Positions 12,600 through 26,045 are shown, numbered from the stretch's first letter. The stretch: 64,000 nucleotides of DNA from Combretum micranthum (GCA_024138025.1 JAMXBD010000428.1:248001-312000); one strand, 5' to 3'. The notes: generated from the sequence alone by a model not told the origin. Numbers and translations are program-made.

Positions 12600-15130
12600 A
12601 TTTGATGCCTACAATGTTGATTAATTCCCCTTTATCAAGGCTATTGTAAAGGTACCTCTTCCCCTTACATTAGAATCTTCTAACTAATATTCTATGATGA
12701 TTTCACTAATTTAACAAGAAAAGCTCAATTAATTCTACTCATAGTGAGCCTACTCTATGTCATCGATGTCTTCATTGACAAGACCTTCCTAGTTTGTCTT
12801 AAGATAGCAAGATGTCTATGATATTGGGGTCTTACATGGAACAACATATTTAGTCTAATGAGCTAAGAAAATATTTTTAGCAACACTTTATTACAAGAAA
12901 ACAACCAGAGAAAAGCTTTTCCACCCTCAACCTCATATGTTATTGGCCTGGCAAAACTGTTAAGCAATGTGTTACTCTCTTCTTGATTATCATCATTAAT
13001 TAAAGACTTTCACCAAGTTTCTAACTCATGCGGGCAACTATAGTACATAGAAGGTGTTGTAGGTGAGAATCCTCGGTGGAGAAATTGATTAAACATTATG
13101 GACCTACGAGCCAAAACATGATTAGTAGTGCGCCTAATGTTGTAAACGAGCGGAGTTCAACTTTTGAAAGCTAGAGCTCGACTTGTTCAAAATTTATCAA
13201 GCTTAAGCTCAAGCCAAACTTTTTTATGTAGCTTAAAATTATAGCTCGAGCTTAGTTCGTTCAGCTAAATGAAGTTTGGTTTGAGCTCGAGCTCAATTCA
13301 CTTAGTTAAAGCCAGCTTTTTATCGAGCCTATCAAGCTTTTATTTAAATTGAAATTTAAGCTTGAACTCAACTCATTTATATAGCCCATTTTCTATTTTT
13401 CAACTGAAAAATAATATATGTGTTGTTATAAATAATTATACATAAATATTAAAAAGAAATTAGTTTTTTGTTGTTTTAATTATAACATTATGTATAATAT
13501 ATCATATATATGACTAAAATTTGTTAACAAGCTTGTTAACGTGCCTATAAATGAGTTTATTTACGAGCCTACTAGCAAGCTTAAATCAAAGTTTAAGCTT
13601 GGCTACCTCCCCTTAGTGTAGGGAGCACCACTTCAAGCTTGAGATCATTTACCTCTATATAGGTCCAATCCTATGAGAAACAAGGTTCTATAGGCCACTA
13701 ATTGTGTTATACCCAAAGGCTATGAAAAGAATTACACCCCTAAATGTATGGTCATCTGATCTTACTTAATCCAAATATACTTTGTACACATTCTCTAGCC
13801 CACGATTAACTTAAGCATCGGAATAGTTGCACTAGACAAACCTTTAGTGCACATAAAGACATATAAGTGGGAAGTAGCATTGTGGGCCCTGGAGTATAGA
13901 GCCACAATGGGAGAGGTAAAAGGCCAAGGTCTACATAGGATTGAGACCTTCATGAGGATTCTATCGAGGTCTTCGTAAAGCTTCTATATCGAGGTCCTCG
14001 AGGAGCTCCATAGCTAAGGTTCTTAAGAAACTCTTTGGCTAAATTTCCCAATGAGGTTTCTCGTGGATTTAATAGCTAGCCCGCTAGGTCAATGTTAAGC
14101 TATAGTCGAGTATTCCTTATCAATAAAAAGATTATGGCGAGACGATAATTTGAGCATACCATAGATAAGAACAAAAGCTCTTGGAATTATCCATTTATAA
14201 AAAATAGGATCATTCTCTAAACTCATGACAAGGGGTCTGATTGATAGGGTGTATGAAATGCACAACCTAATTAGCATATAATTCCCCATTATAACCAGCA
14301 TACCCCCATTAATTAATTTCCCAGCTAATATTTTGTTAGAGATCAACAACAAAGGCATCTGGATGTTGCTATAAAAGTGAAAAGTAACCCTATAAGGCTA
14401 GAGTTTGACCTTTGGTGTTAATTTCATGCCACACTACAATTGACAAACCTAGCTTGAGTATGTCTGAGACTTAATCCGAAATGACTACTGAAAAATTACC
14501 TTGAAGAGGATGGTAGTGAAGTTAAGAGCTCCAAACGTGATATAGGTGCATTGAATCCTTGAACACGAACAACAAGTCGAGCTATGATACCATTTGTACC
14601 ATTATGGGTGGTCTACAATTAAGAGGATGGTTTAGCTCTCAAAGTAAGGTCTATGATTAACATGGAAGATATTAACAAGTGCTTGGAATTCAATAAAAAA
14701 ACTTAGGGGATATGTTACTTTCTCATTCTCTTACACATATTTTAAAGGGATTATCACTCCCCACAGTGGCCCTTTGGTAATCCAATCCTAGATTGCTAAC
14801 TATGATACTTAAAAGGTGCTCATTGATAATGGTTGCTTAATGGACATCCTTTTTAAGAAGGCCTTTGATTAAATGGCAAAATTCTCAACCAAGCTCAAGC
14901 TATACAACCTCCATATCTATGAATTCAATAACTAGCTGTCAAAGTCACCAGTCTCATCACATTATTTGTTGACCTTAGCAATATACATTACACAACAAAA
15001 TCCCTAGTCAACTTCCTGATAGAAGACAAGTGGTCACCTCATAATGCCATCTTGAGCTAACCATCCCATAATTCTTTAGGTAGAATCTCCTCTACCTAGC
15101 ATCTCAAGTGTAAGTTCCCCACACTATAGG
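12600..15130 (+). pseudogene. decayed Tat/Athila-type gypsy gag-protease relic
   Basis: Conceptual reading with many stops and frame changes shows gag-like blocks between about 12,640 and 12,990, including a KVPLP start and a WPGKTVKQCVTLF box that parallels the R-P-G-E-(S/T)-L-x-x-Y-x-x-R-F motif of Tat/Ogre gag. At 14,838 onward a retropepsin reading begins VLIDNGCLMDILFKKAFD, followed about 60 codons later by NFLIEDKWSPHNAIL. This is the D-N-G variant active site and the N-A-I-L-G block of non-chromovirus plant gypsy proteases. No RT or integrase is visible downstream. The gag and protease parts are separated by about 1.8 kb that includes the repeat at 13,135-13,610, probably a later insertion. 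Confidence 0.65.
13135..13610 (+). repeat. hAT-like GAGCTCGAGCTC repeat, copy A
   Basis: Both flanks are rich in GAGCTCGAGCT, AAGCTTAAGCTC and TTTATCGAGCCT, around an AT-rich centre with ATTAGTTTTTTGTTG. It starts near TGTTGTAAACGAGC. The 44,184-44,716 repeat matches it in inverse orientation over its whole length. This is the appearance of a common plant hAT non-autonomous family with termini resembling TAGGGTTGTAAACGAG. No 8-bp duplication could be fixed. Confidence 0.55.
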
Positions 15131-15890
15131 AACCGATAATATCTTCGAAGTCCAATAGCTCATAAAGGGGTGTAATCTCTAAATCTTCTCTTAAGAAGCA
15201 TATGCTGTACAAAATAGCAAAATTAAGCACCATACTAACTCGGCAGTAGCATCAAATACACTTTGACAATAGGTATACTCTTTACCATTAACTCAAATAG
15301 TGTATTCTTATGGATCCTCGTCTTCATGGAGTTTCCTTGAAAATGGATGAGTAGGATAGGTGTAGCTCTTCAATCAACTTTGCAAGTTGTTATGCTTTGC
15401 AACATTGTAGATATCATCATTCATGTACTTAGTTAATAAATTACAAGTTTGCCAATCCATTATCTCCTTCTCTTTCGCTTTGAATTTCATTTCACAACAA
15501 CAAGAGATGACTTACTTGACAACTCCATTAACTTGGTCTTCAAACGACTAAACAATCTACTAATGCCTTCAATTACTAACAAGTGAACACGGTGTGTGTT
15601 TTTTGTGCTTTTTGCTTAACCATGGGTAAATAAGGCATGATTTCAATTGGCTTGGTTGTGTTAGCATGAATAAACAAATTCTTAAAAGTCTCCATCCATC
15701 AATAAGCAAAGAAGGCATCTTCCTTTGCCCAACCCATAAGCTAGGAAATAACCCCCCTTGAAGTAGGATGTCTTGATTCCCAATAACTGAGTTTGGATCC
15801 TTAAATGCCTAAGACCTATCAAGAAGGATAACTGAAATCCTTAATATCTGGTTGCTAGTGATTGTGCTTAAGATCAGTTATTGAATATTG
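15130..15890. other. no feature recognised
   Basis: Possibly the remainder of the decayed Tat-type element; no protein similarity or repeat structure could be seen. Confidence 0.4.
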
Positions 15891-17345
15891 TCATCCTTAT
15901 TTTATTAATAAGAAGGCATTTATTATTATATTATTTGCATGTTTACTTTATAATAATTTCCATGAATAATCATGTAATTTTTTAAATATCCCCAGATGCT
16001 CATTATTGTGGAAACAATGATGAATTGAATCTAGTATGAGGTTTAATTTAAATTATGAGACGTCTATTCCTAGAGAGATACATATCAAATTCATCAGTGT
16101 ATTTTGGAGAGCTAATTACCAAACCAACCCACTATGAGATCACTATATATATTAATGTCATTAGTGATTCTCATAACGACTATGTCATAAAATCCTTAAG
16201 GTTTCAACATAAGGAACATTATTATTTGACACAATTAACACTATCTTTAATCAGATGATTATTAAAGTTGTGATTGAACATAGTTTGAATCATGTTGAGG
16301 GAGATGGGTAAGTGATTATATAGAATTTCTCTCTCTCATTATAAAAGAGATAACTTTAGATCCATCGAAAAGTGAGATTGAGAAATGCATAGCCATGCTT
16401 AAATAAATTGGTAGTATGATCAATGTCATTTTTTTTTATCCATCTACTTGGAGATCGAGAAAAGATAAGGTAACAATGTAAGGATGGCATTATCTATGTC
16501 TCATGTTCAATCTAGATATCATGTGACAAAAGGATTATAACATAAGTTATGGATTAAGTTATGTCGGATTGGGGACCTTCATTTAATTTGGTTAGTCATA
16601 ATATCTTTCTGGAGGTCATTTATGACTTGTGGGCCTAACATAAGATTTAAGCCCACTACTAACATTAAATGAACCTGCAGAGTTGCACATGAACTGATGC
16701 GAACATATGAATAAATTTGGAAAGTGTCCAAATTTATTATATATTGCATTAATTAAATTATCCTATTTAGAATAGGAAAGTGTAGTTTTATTTTGAATTA
16801 AAGGATTTATTTTAAATGTTGGTTTAAAAATAAAAAATAACAGATAACAATGAATCTTAGTTACCTATTCAAATAGGAATGGACATGATAAAAGAAGATC
16901 ACTTTTTATTCCACTGTATATATATATATATATATATCTTGCTCTCCTTTCTTTCATGGGATACAAAATATTTTAGAGAGAGAGACAAAAATAAAACTCT
17001 AAAACACACTTTTAAGGAAAAAATAAGATTTTTTGCATAGAGAGAAAAGAAAGAAATGACACTAGCAAATCAAAGGTGCTAGCACATCTGTGTTCATGAT
17101 TTGAAAGTGCTTCATTTATGTGGATACCAGTACAGCAAGAAGTAACACTTAAATTTGACGATATTTCCATATCACATGTAGTTTTGCTTAAAAGGAACCT
17201 ACGTTTGCATTTTTTTATTGTAAAAGGGTTGGCCTTTCTCATCCTCTTTTCAATTTTTGTTGAATCGCCTGGATCCTGATGGGATTTTCGAAAAAATTTT
17301 ATTCCATTGTGAAATTTGAAAACATTTTTGGTGTCTGAAATTCCC
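15890..17345 (+). repeat. possible solo copia-type LTR
   Basis: The stretch has the layout of a plant Ty1/copia LTR: AT-rich U3 with GGGCCTAACATAAGATTTAAGC, a TA-rich box (16916-16937), then GAGAGAGAGAC, a GTGCTAGCACATCTGTG leader, and a U5-like end with AGGAACCTACGTTTGC and GGATCCTGATGGGATT. I did not find a second copy, a primer site or a target duplication, so the call rests on resemblance alone. The open frame on the opposite strand (17,012-17,347) is then only a shadow. Confidence 0.3.
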
Positions 17346-17349
17346 AAAA

Positions 17350-20300
17350 CTAGTAGCCCTACCTCTTAAGGCAGATGAGGAAATACTTTTCTTTTGACAT
17401 GCAAACATAGCACACCAACTAGACATGGATCCCTGCTAAGTTTGGACAGTTTGTCAATTAGATTCAATCTTGCATATTCAATTTTGTCTCGACAAGGATA
17501 ATACAAGCTCTTTATTATAAATTACGTTTGTTTATTAACATGTATAATAGGATTTCCTCGCCTACTAACAAACAAATAGGATGCTAAACAAGTCCCATGT
17601 CAACTGATTTAGCACATTCCATTAGCCAGCCTCAAATTTAAAACGTATTGTTTGCTCTCAACAAGTTAAAGAAATTCATAATCACTAATCAACCATACTT
17701 ATTGATAGAAAAATTAGGTGCTTTAACTTTATGGCAAGTATATGCACTTATCCTCACCCTAGTGAGAATGAAGGTGGAAACTTACTCTTTTAAACAACTC
17801 AATTACTAGGCTTAAATCCTACTTTATAAAGTAGGAATGCTTTGCCAACTTGACCTAGATATGGATGCCCAGAGAACTCTTAACTAAATTATATTGAGAA
17901 AAAGTCTCTCATTCAATAATCAAATGAAAAAGACAAGAGCAAAATAGAATACAAATACTTAATTGAAATTGCAATTTCATTCATTATGAAGCTAAACAAC
18001 ATTTATAAAATTAAGGCAAAACATCTTGACTTGAATCTACAAAAATATAAGGGAAGGTTACGTACAAAAAAAGCACTATAGCTACAAGTTACGTAAGCAT
18101 GAACAAGTTTTTTGTGCATTCTAAGTATAAGTGAAGCGAGTAATTAGGCATGCACCATCTCTTAAGTGCTTTGATTGCACACAACTACCTTTCAACGCTT
18201 TATAAGTTTAAACCCGTGGAAAACTTACCCTCTTAGTTTGAACAATCTTACTAATGCTAACAAGATCTTAATTTCTTTCTCTTTCTATTAGTTATTCATC
18301 TTTAGACAAGAATCTTCACTTAAGGGCTTCAAGGAAAGGTTAGCTAATAAAATGCTTGCCATGATACTCTTCACTTCCTTAGCTAGAGTAAAGCTAATCT
18401 CTACCAATGATTAGGGAAACTGCAAAAATAAGTGTTATCAAAAGTTCTAGTTTACTAACTTACCTACATTAATTTTTCCATGAGAGTCTAAAACTTCCTT
18501 CACTAACAAGAGAGGCTAAACTTAGTCAAGCATACACTAGATGTTAGAACACTTTTTATGTCATAAGAACTTGAGCATCCACTGATAGGATTATATTTCT
18601 AGAATCATTCGAGAATTATTTTATATTAGTTTGCATTTATTTTATTAATAATTCTAAAAACTTGGTACCTAATGATGTTATATGTTGGTTTTAGGTATAT
18701 AAAGTCTAAATTGACAAAGAAAGAGCAAAGGAACAACAAAATTTGTAAAAACAAGGAGACCAGGAGCGTGACGTTGTAGTTCTTAAGGACGGGTTAAAGA
18801 AGTTTGTTCAAAGATGATTATATGTTCCTAGAGACGGGATTAGATGTGGAGAATGAAGGCACACGCATTGTTGCGACTGTAGAAGGGCTAGGTGAAAGGC
18901 TCCATCTTGAGTTCAAGTGACTTTCTCCAGGAAAAAACACAGTTGACAACGGGGATGTGTGATGCCTTAGCTATATTCCATAGTTGAGTACATCGTCGTC
19001 TACGTGGTTGTGCGACCACTAGTATCACACTTGAAGAAGTCTTCACAGTTAATCGCTCATTTAAGGGCATGATCGCATGTAGTCAGAAGATCACTCATAG
19101 TTGAGGCTGCATTCCAATGTGCAGCTATGTGAATAATGAACCCTATTTAAGTTTAAGAGACATGGCTTGAGGCGTAGCCGCGTGGTAAGGTGTTTCCCAT
19201 TCATTTGATGTGGATTTTGTTATTGTGTCTTTTTGTTATTGTTACTATAAATACTGTCTTCTCACGAAACTTAGGTACGTAGAGAGTACCATTAAATTAG
19301 AAATACAAAACATTAAATAGATTTTGCAGATTTTGTCTTTTGCTTTTGGAATTTATAGATCATCTTATAGGAGATTAGTCATTGAACTTCATTGACTCCT
19401 AATTATAAAGGATCATAGTTTAACATGCCTTTATCTTATTATGATCTTCATTACTTCTTTGAATTTTTTAATTATCTTACTAGATCCTTGGAGGAGCAAT
19501 TGGCTTAGCTTAGATCTTGTGGATCCTTCGGTCAAAATTATGTAACTTTGTTGTGCTTGAATTAAATTAGTGTTGATTTCTTGAATACAATAGCTTGAGT
19601 TGATTAAATATTGAATTTATATAGTGCATGATATGAATTTACATCTGATTTCGTTAAAATTGATTAGGGGATCACTTTAGATGAGGATTGCTCATAGTTT
19701 AGAGATAGAATAATGAAATCATTCTACAATTAATTAATTTATCTAATGAATTCTAGTTCTTAATGCAATTCTAAGTTGTTATGGATTAGGAAGAGATTCC
19801 AATTGATAAACTTAGGGTTAAAAGTTCATGATCTTGAGAAACTTCAACATTTCTTTGAGAATTTGCAGTTTAAGAAATTGATTCAAAACTTATTGAGATT
19901 TTATTGAGTTGCATTGTAGGACCTAATGGTGATATAAGATCTAAGTGCTTTGTGATTCGGACTAATCTTAATTGCTGTGAACCATGTTGTGCTCCGGCTT
20001 CTAATTTAATTGTAGTTTTAGATAGAACTAATTGATTGAATCCCCTATTTTCTAGACTAGATAATAGAAAAAAGTGAATAGAAAGAGTTGCCAAGTTCCT
20101 TAGGGTAATACAACATCTATATATAACTCTATATTACGATGATAAGTGTACTTGCCTTTTCATATCGATCATACTAAGAATCTTGTGTATAGATCTTAAA
20201 AATCTTTAAAACTCAATCTAATTGATTAGTATTGTAGGTAAAAACCACTAGCCTTGTAATCTAACCTTGACATATTGTCTAATATATGAATTCAATAAAT

Positions 20301-20690
20301 CTACAGAATAAATCAGTGTCGGAGTATTGGCTCCTAGGTAGTACCTTAATTGAAAAGAATGTTGTTTATATAAACAAGTCACTTTCTCCTCTAAGAAGGT
20401 ACCCAGTTGCTTAGGAAGGATAAACTCGCATAAGCACAACAACACATAAATTAATACAAACCTTAATGAATAATTTCAAATGGAAAAGATAAGGTACTTA
20501 ATTACTGTTGAACTTGTAAATTCAATGTGATTTAATAGACAATTAGTTATAGAATTAACTATTCAATTTTGTTAAACTATACTTAAGTAATCGAACAACA
20601 TAATGATTAATATATTAGAAAATATATATTTTGCATGTGTTGTTCTATGGAGTATTGTGATGGAATTAGCATGTGCAAATCCATCAAGCA
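17350..20690. other. gene-poor sequence, no feature recognised
   Basis: No conserved protein, LTR pair, primer site or inverted repeat was seen. The slightly GC-richer part at about 18.75-19.15 kb, with several short open frames, could be the leader of an old retroelement, but I cannot show it. Confidence 0.4.
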
Positions 20691-21045
20691 CAATGGTGGT
20701 CACAAGTTATATCGAGGACTCAATGAGTCCATAATCAAGGCACAACAAGCTCAAGACTAAAGCTCAACAAGTTCAAACATGCAGAGTGCTTGGTTGCAGG
20801 GTTTGTCAAGGGCTTGATGAGTTAATTATTTAGGGTACAATGAGTTCAAAATCTAAGACTCGACAAGATCAAAGAAGAACAGTCTTGGTCGAGGATCAAG
20901 TCTAAGGTACGATAAGTGCAAGATGTGACAAGTTTATATTCAAGGCTCAATGGAGTGCATATGAGCACAAACTTAGTTAAGGGCCAAAATGAGGCACGAC
21001 ATAGTAAGGTGCAATAAGCATTAGAGCATGACAATTTAAATGAAT
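20690..21045. repeat. degenerate tandem array of a 20-base motif
   Basis: At least eight related stretches fit a loose pattern A-A-G-G-C-T-C-A-A-C-A-A-G-x-T-C-A-A-G-A: for example AAGGCACAACAAGCTCAAGA, AAAGCTCAACAAGTTCAAAC, AAGACTCGACAAGATCAAAG, AAGGTACGATAAGTGCAAGA and AAGGTGCAATAAGCATTAGA. The units are separated by variable spacers. The array abuts the left LTR of the long-LTR element at 21,053. Confidence 0.45.
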
Positions 21046-21052
21046 GAGCCAA

Positions 21053-24000
21053 TGTAAACCCCTAATTTTTAGGGTAATTTCAAGCTTAAACCCTAAGCCG
21101 AAAAGTCAACCAGAGACCCTAAGTTAACAAATCCTCAAGAAACCCTAGCAGTTTAGATCCGGCAATCCCATGTTCTTAAACCGAGAAGCCGAAATATGAG
21201 CAAAGAGTGTAAATTGGTTCGTAATTATATTAGGATGTTCAAAAATATAATATGGGTAAATTTTTGGTCTATTTCGAACTCGATCGAATACAGACTTTGA
21301 AAAGCGTGTTTCGGGGCTCGATATACCAAAAATATGCTATTAGTACCATTAGATTCGTAATTTCATAAGATTTCTAAATATATAAGTTATATAATTTTTA
21401 GATTTATAAAAGTTTTAGTTATAGCTTTTTATCGTATTTTCATTACTACCGGTAATTTAATCGTCTAATCTACTTTTTGATTTCTAATTATACTATTCAC
21501 AAATACAATAACCCATACCCTATTCTTACATCCTTACAACCTATTATTATAATCATACATCATTTTCCTTGCAAATTTACTTTTCCAATATATTTTTTAC
21601 TTAAATTACTTTTAATTTGAATTTTATTACACAAAACAAATATTTCGCATCTCTCTCTCTCCTCCTAGCATGGAACCAACGCCTCCCTTCCCTTGTTCTC
21701 TCTCTCACTTTGTTTTATTTTTTTCAATTATTAACCATACAAACCCTAATTTCTTTCTCTATATAAACACCTTTAAGCCTTACACTTTACATCTTTCTTT
21801 CTCTGTCCTAAAAATCAAATTTTTGAAGAGTTTTCTCTCCTCTTTTTCTACGCATTGTCCCAAGCCCCTCTCCCTTCACACACACACACAATTTTCTTCT
21901 TCAAGTTTTCTAGCTCTACACACTAAATAGGCAATAGATCTTGATCCCACCACAATAAAACATATAATGGCAATATCATACATGTGTAGTTCTACCAAAA
22001 ATCCCCATGAGCCTTATGCTAGGGATTTGGAACACTAAAGCATGATATTCTTACCATCACAATGTTGTGGATCTTGATATTTAAGTTGTTTTTCCATTAT
22101 TTTGCTATATTATTGTTTTATGTTGTTATTATTGATATTTTGTGCATGCATTCATCTATTAACCTCATCGACATAATATTGATGTTGCATTTGCATTCAT
22201 GACTTGCATGATATACTAAATCTAGTTGTTTTGAGTACATAAATGCCATAGATTTTTTTCTTATGTACATAAAAGATATGTAATAGCATAATAATAATGA
22301 GAATATGTTAAAAAGCTCAAGATCTATCTTTGTTTCAACAAAAATGATTTTTGAAAATTCGGATTTAAAAATAACCCTATTTTAAAAACCTATTTTCCAA
22401 CTCCAAAATGAATATTTTATATAAAGAATGAAGAGTTTATAAAATAGGTATCCTAAAGACATGATTTTGATGAGTTAAGCCTAGTTTTACTAAGAAAAAT
22501 TTTTAAAATAAGAAAAAGGGTTTAAAAGATAAGTTAGAACTTGATTCAACCCTAATAAAAACTTGAAATTCGTAAACAAGAGTTCTATTAAAGAAATGGA
22601 AGCTTTAAGGAGTAGGTTTGATTAGGATTTAATTTTAGAAAGATTAAATGCATTTTGCACAAGAAACAATCTCAACCATAAATTTCAAATTTCAAATTTA
22701 GAATTGACCCCCGTTTGAACACCTATTTCCAAATGCCAAAATGAAGATTTTAATAGAAAAATAGAAACCTTAGGAATATATGTAATAAAGACTTAATTTT
22801 GACAAGGATAAGTGGATCTTATCAAGGTATAATCTTAAAACAAGGAAAGGTTTCAAAATATAGATCAAACAATGTTGTCATTTCTTAAAATCTTGTAAAA
22901 TTCGTAACTAGGTAAAACCCCTATTTAAACATCTATTTTCCATCTCCAAAATGAAAAATTTGATTAAGATAATGAGAATGTTTGGCATTTAGGTCATTAA
23001 GGTTATATTTTAATAAAAACAATTGTGAATTTGTAAGAAATAAAGCTAGTTTTCTTAAGTCAAGTAATTTAAAAAGTTTTGCAAAGCAAAAGTTTTATAA
23101 AAGAATTCTTATAATCAAATATCATTAAGGATATACATATAGATAGCTCATATCATGGCACTCATGATAATAACTTGTAGATATTGCATGTACATATAAT
23201 ATACTTGGTAGAAAAAAAATTAAGAAAATAGTGTATTTCAAACCCCATAAAACATTATCTAAGTACATGAGGAAATAGATTGATCAAAACCCATGAATCA
23301 TGCATGATATTGAGTTATATATGCATATAAAAGAGTCTTTCAAGATATAATGATAACTAAGTATCTATCAAAGCTTGTGAATGGTGCTTGGATTGAAATT
23401 AGAATTTGATTTGTGGGTTGGGAATCTCGTATAACATTCTGTACCCTATTGTTCATGAACCAAACGACCTTGTTTGATGAAAACAACTTTAGAAATAGAT
23501 AGCTCTTGTCGAATAGGTAGAAACCGATATATAATATGCGAATTCTGAGCTAAAATGACCAAGTTATGGCCATTTCAATTGGAAATTCCTCTTAAGCGAA
23601 CTTTGACGAACTTGTTAGAATAGAATTTATAAGTTTTATTTAAACTTCATAGAAATACTCATTGGAGGTATTTCTTTTGTTAGGAGACTTGGGAGATAGA
23701 CTAGACCTTCCCGAAGATTATTACGATTAAGAGGAATTTCGTGCCATGGCAAAGTGAGTTCATTTTCTTTAAATTACATGCTTATGATTGTGATTGTGAT
23801 GATAGTGGCATTCAAATTAGGACAAGATAAAACTGGAATGTGCATGTGAATTCGGCTTGGTTGAATTGATGATAAGAATATCGAAATGGGAATTGTTATA
23901 AATATGTGTATGATTTAGTATAGAATTGAAGTGTCTGAAATCTCTATGATCGCCTGTAATTTGCTTAAATAATATGCCATGACTATATAACTAAATTATC

Positions 24001-24568
24001 TATGCATAACATATATTGAGTCACATTACATTTGTTATTATACCTTTGTAGGAAAAAGGCATAGTAGCAAGGCAACGGGTGGGCCTGAAAACTTAGGTAT
24101 TGGCGTGAGGTCGCCTGAATTAAAATGGAAGTAGAGTAGACACTTGAATCAACTACATAATTAACGAGTGGGTGGGTACTTGAAACAACCACTGAATAAA
24201 TGAGAAAAATTGAAATATATGGTCGTATGGGCCTGAAACACCTAACCCCGAATAGAGCGCATAAATCCATTCAACATAGGATTCCTAGAAAGTCTTATGT
24301 ATTGTATGCTCACGTGCTTGTGCTTTTCATATGATTATTTAATATAACTTGCTTGCCCTATTGTTTGATGGAATATTTAATTTAAAAGTGAAACTCATTA
24401 AGCTCGCAAGCTTATACCCTCACAGTTTCCTGTTGTAGTACAATTATTTATGGCTATCCCCGAGAAGCCACTTTTCTCAGGTACAGCTTTTGGAAATTAA
24501 AAAGATCTTTTTTTTTAGAAGTCGGGACCTAGATGTTAGGTATAGACTTCTAGTTAAATCTCTTTAAT

Positions 24569-24599
<31 letters not shown>

Positions 24600-24881
24600 A
24601 AGAGACCTTTGTGGACCCTAAAAACTCTTAATATTTTGACGGGGGTATGCCCCTTAGATCTTTGTAATAGATTATTCTTGGTCATAACTGTTATGATTTA
24701 TATTCTTATTATTATGTATGTCTTCTTAAGCTATTTCGATTTAAAGTAAGGTCCCCTGCATGGTGAACGTAAGCCTTACACCCGGTGTCTAAACTCATGG
24801 GATGACTAAGGTTGTCATATTTGAGTTTAAATATCGAGTGTGGCGAATTGTCGCATTTAGGGTACCCTTTGGGGCGTGACA
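21053..24881 (+). repeat. 5' LTR (3.8 kb) of gag-only element
   Basis: Starts TGTAAACCCCTAATTTTT and ends GGGGCGTGACA. A promoter-like CTATATAAACACC lies at about 21,757, followed by a pyrimidine-rich leader. Its distal third contains a block (about 23,678-23,750) also conserved in the other LTR. A phrase of about 43 bp ending in TCCAAAATGAA recurs three times (about 22,375, 22,708 and 22,917), showing old internal duplications. Confidence 0.75.
24569..24591. repeat. (TA)n microsatellite inside the 5' LTR
   Basis: About 22 bases of perfect TA. Confidence 0.9.
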
Positions 24882-24889
24882 GTTTAAAT

Positions 24890-24901
24890 TGGTATCAGAG
24901 C
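24890..24901 (+). other. primer-binding site (initiator Met tRNA type)
   Basis: TGGTATCAGAGC, eight bases after the end of the 5' LTR, is the standard iMet primer site of plant Ty3/gypsy elements. It sets the plus orientation and the LTR boundary. Confidence 0.9.
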
Positions 24902-25039
24902 ATGGTTAAAAGTTTACAATCATAACTATAACTAATAGACTTAAGAAGGAATAAAAAGAAAAGACTAAGATAGGGTATAAATAAAATAAGGAAGAATTAG
25001 ATAGAATAACATGGGTAGTTTAAGTTTTGCAATTCTAAT

Positions 25040-26045
25040 CCTTTCCTCTTTTGTGAATAGCTTATGCTTGGTAAAGCTCGCCTAGCGGCAAGGCAAATAC
25101 ATAAGCGGACCAATGAGTCTTTGGTCGACTACGGCCTAACAATGAGGGGTTTGTGTGAAGAGTTTGCTCTAGTTGGCCGCCTAGGTCTGTTCGAGAAATG
25201 TTTAACTTGTGGAAATGAGGTTTGATGAACACGAGTGGCATAAGGTTGTGATCATGATAAGATATTGCCCTATAGAAGGAAATGTTGGTCGAAACTCGAA
25301 GTGATTTATGCACTAGAAAGAACCTTTGTTCATAGGTTAGGGTAACCCATGTTGCAAGAACTACCTTCATGTTAAGAAATGAAGGAAGGCCGACGTTTCC
25401 CGATTTTCAAACTTAGAACCTAATTGGACATCTGTTTGTTTATGCCCATAACTCGTTGGGGGATCACACGAATTGGCTTCAAGACGATGCTCACAGCTAC
25501 TTCTTTTGGTGGGGAATGTACAAGGAGTTGCTACCACCACCAGCTGATATGGCCCAGCCACCACCACTAAGTCAAATCGATTTCCAATCCCATGAGGAAG
25601 ACGTGAACAAGATAGAGGATGTGGTCGCAATCCCAACGGAGGGAAATGAGAGTAGGGAAGAAGAAGAAGAAGTATTTTACAAGAGGAGGATGTGCTTTCG
25701 CCAGTTCATGGAGAAAAGGAATCGTGGTTCATCAAGTAGGAACTCGGGTGACGTCCCATCTGCCTAAGTTGAGGAAGAAAAGAGAATGTGAAGTCAAAAC
25801 AAGAAGGATCATAGCGACACGATGAGAGAAAAACAAGAAAAAGACGAAGAATTGAGATATAGGATGAATAATGTAAGTCTACCTTAGTACTTCCAATAAG
25901 ACTCAATGCATAGTAACCTTACTCGACTTCCAGCCGAAACCAATTAGAAATAAGATAAGTATATTACCCCTTTATCGATAAGGCTCTTAGGTGAATAATA
26001 TTAAGTGCCTACACGAAACCTTTTAATCGAATGAATAAAAGCCTG
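25040..26045 (+). other. leader or first gag-like region, unrecognised
   Basis: The sequence is less AT-rich than its flanks and has an open stretch (25,456-25,767 plus) ending in a glutamate-rich run, with no domain I recognise. It lies between the primer site and the first zinc-knuckle cluster, so it may be leader plus the remains of the N-terminal part of a gag. There is no better candidate. Confidence 0.3.

Noticed and set aside
17012..17347. 111-codon minus-strand frame
   Set aside because: No family resemblance; the opposite strand looks like the R-U5 part of a copia LTR.
21670..21930. 86-codon plus-strand frame starting MEPTPPFPCSLSH
   Set aside because: It lies over the TATA box and pyrimidine-rich leader of the 5' LTR; S, F and P richness follows from CT-rich DNA.
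24890..24901. Part of an initiator tRNA-Met gene
   Set aside because: Only the 12-base primer match is present; no cloverleaf sequence follows. The same applies to 50,748-50,759 and 9,602-9,613.
25062..25636. Minus-strand frames of 102 and 89 codons
   Set aside because: They oppose the gag-like leader region of a plus-strand element and show no recognisable domain.
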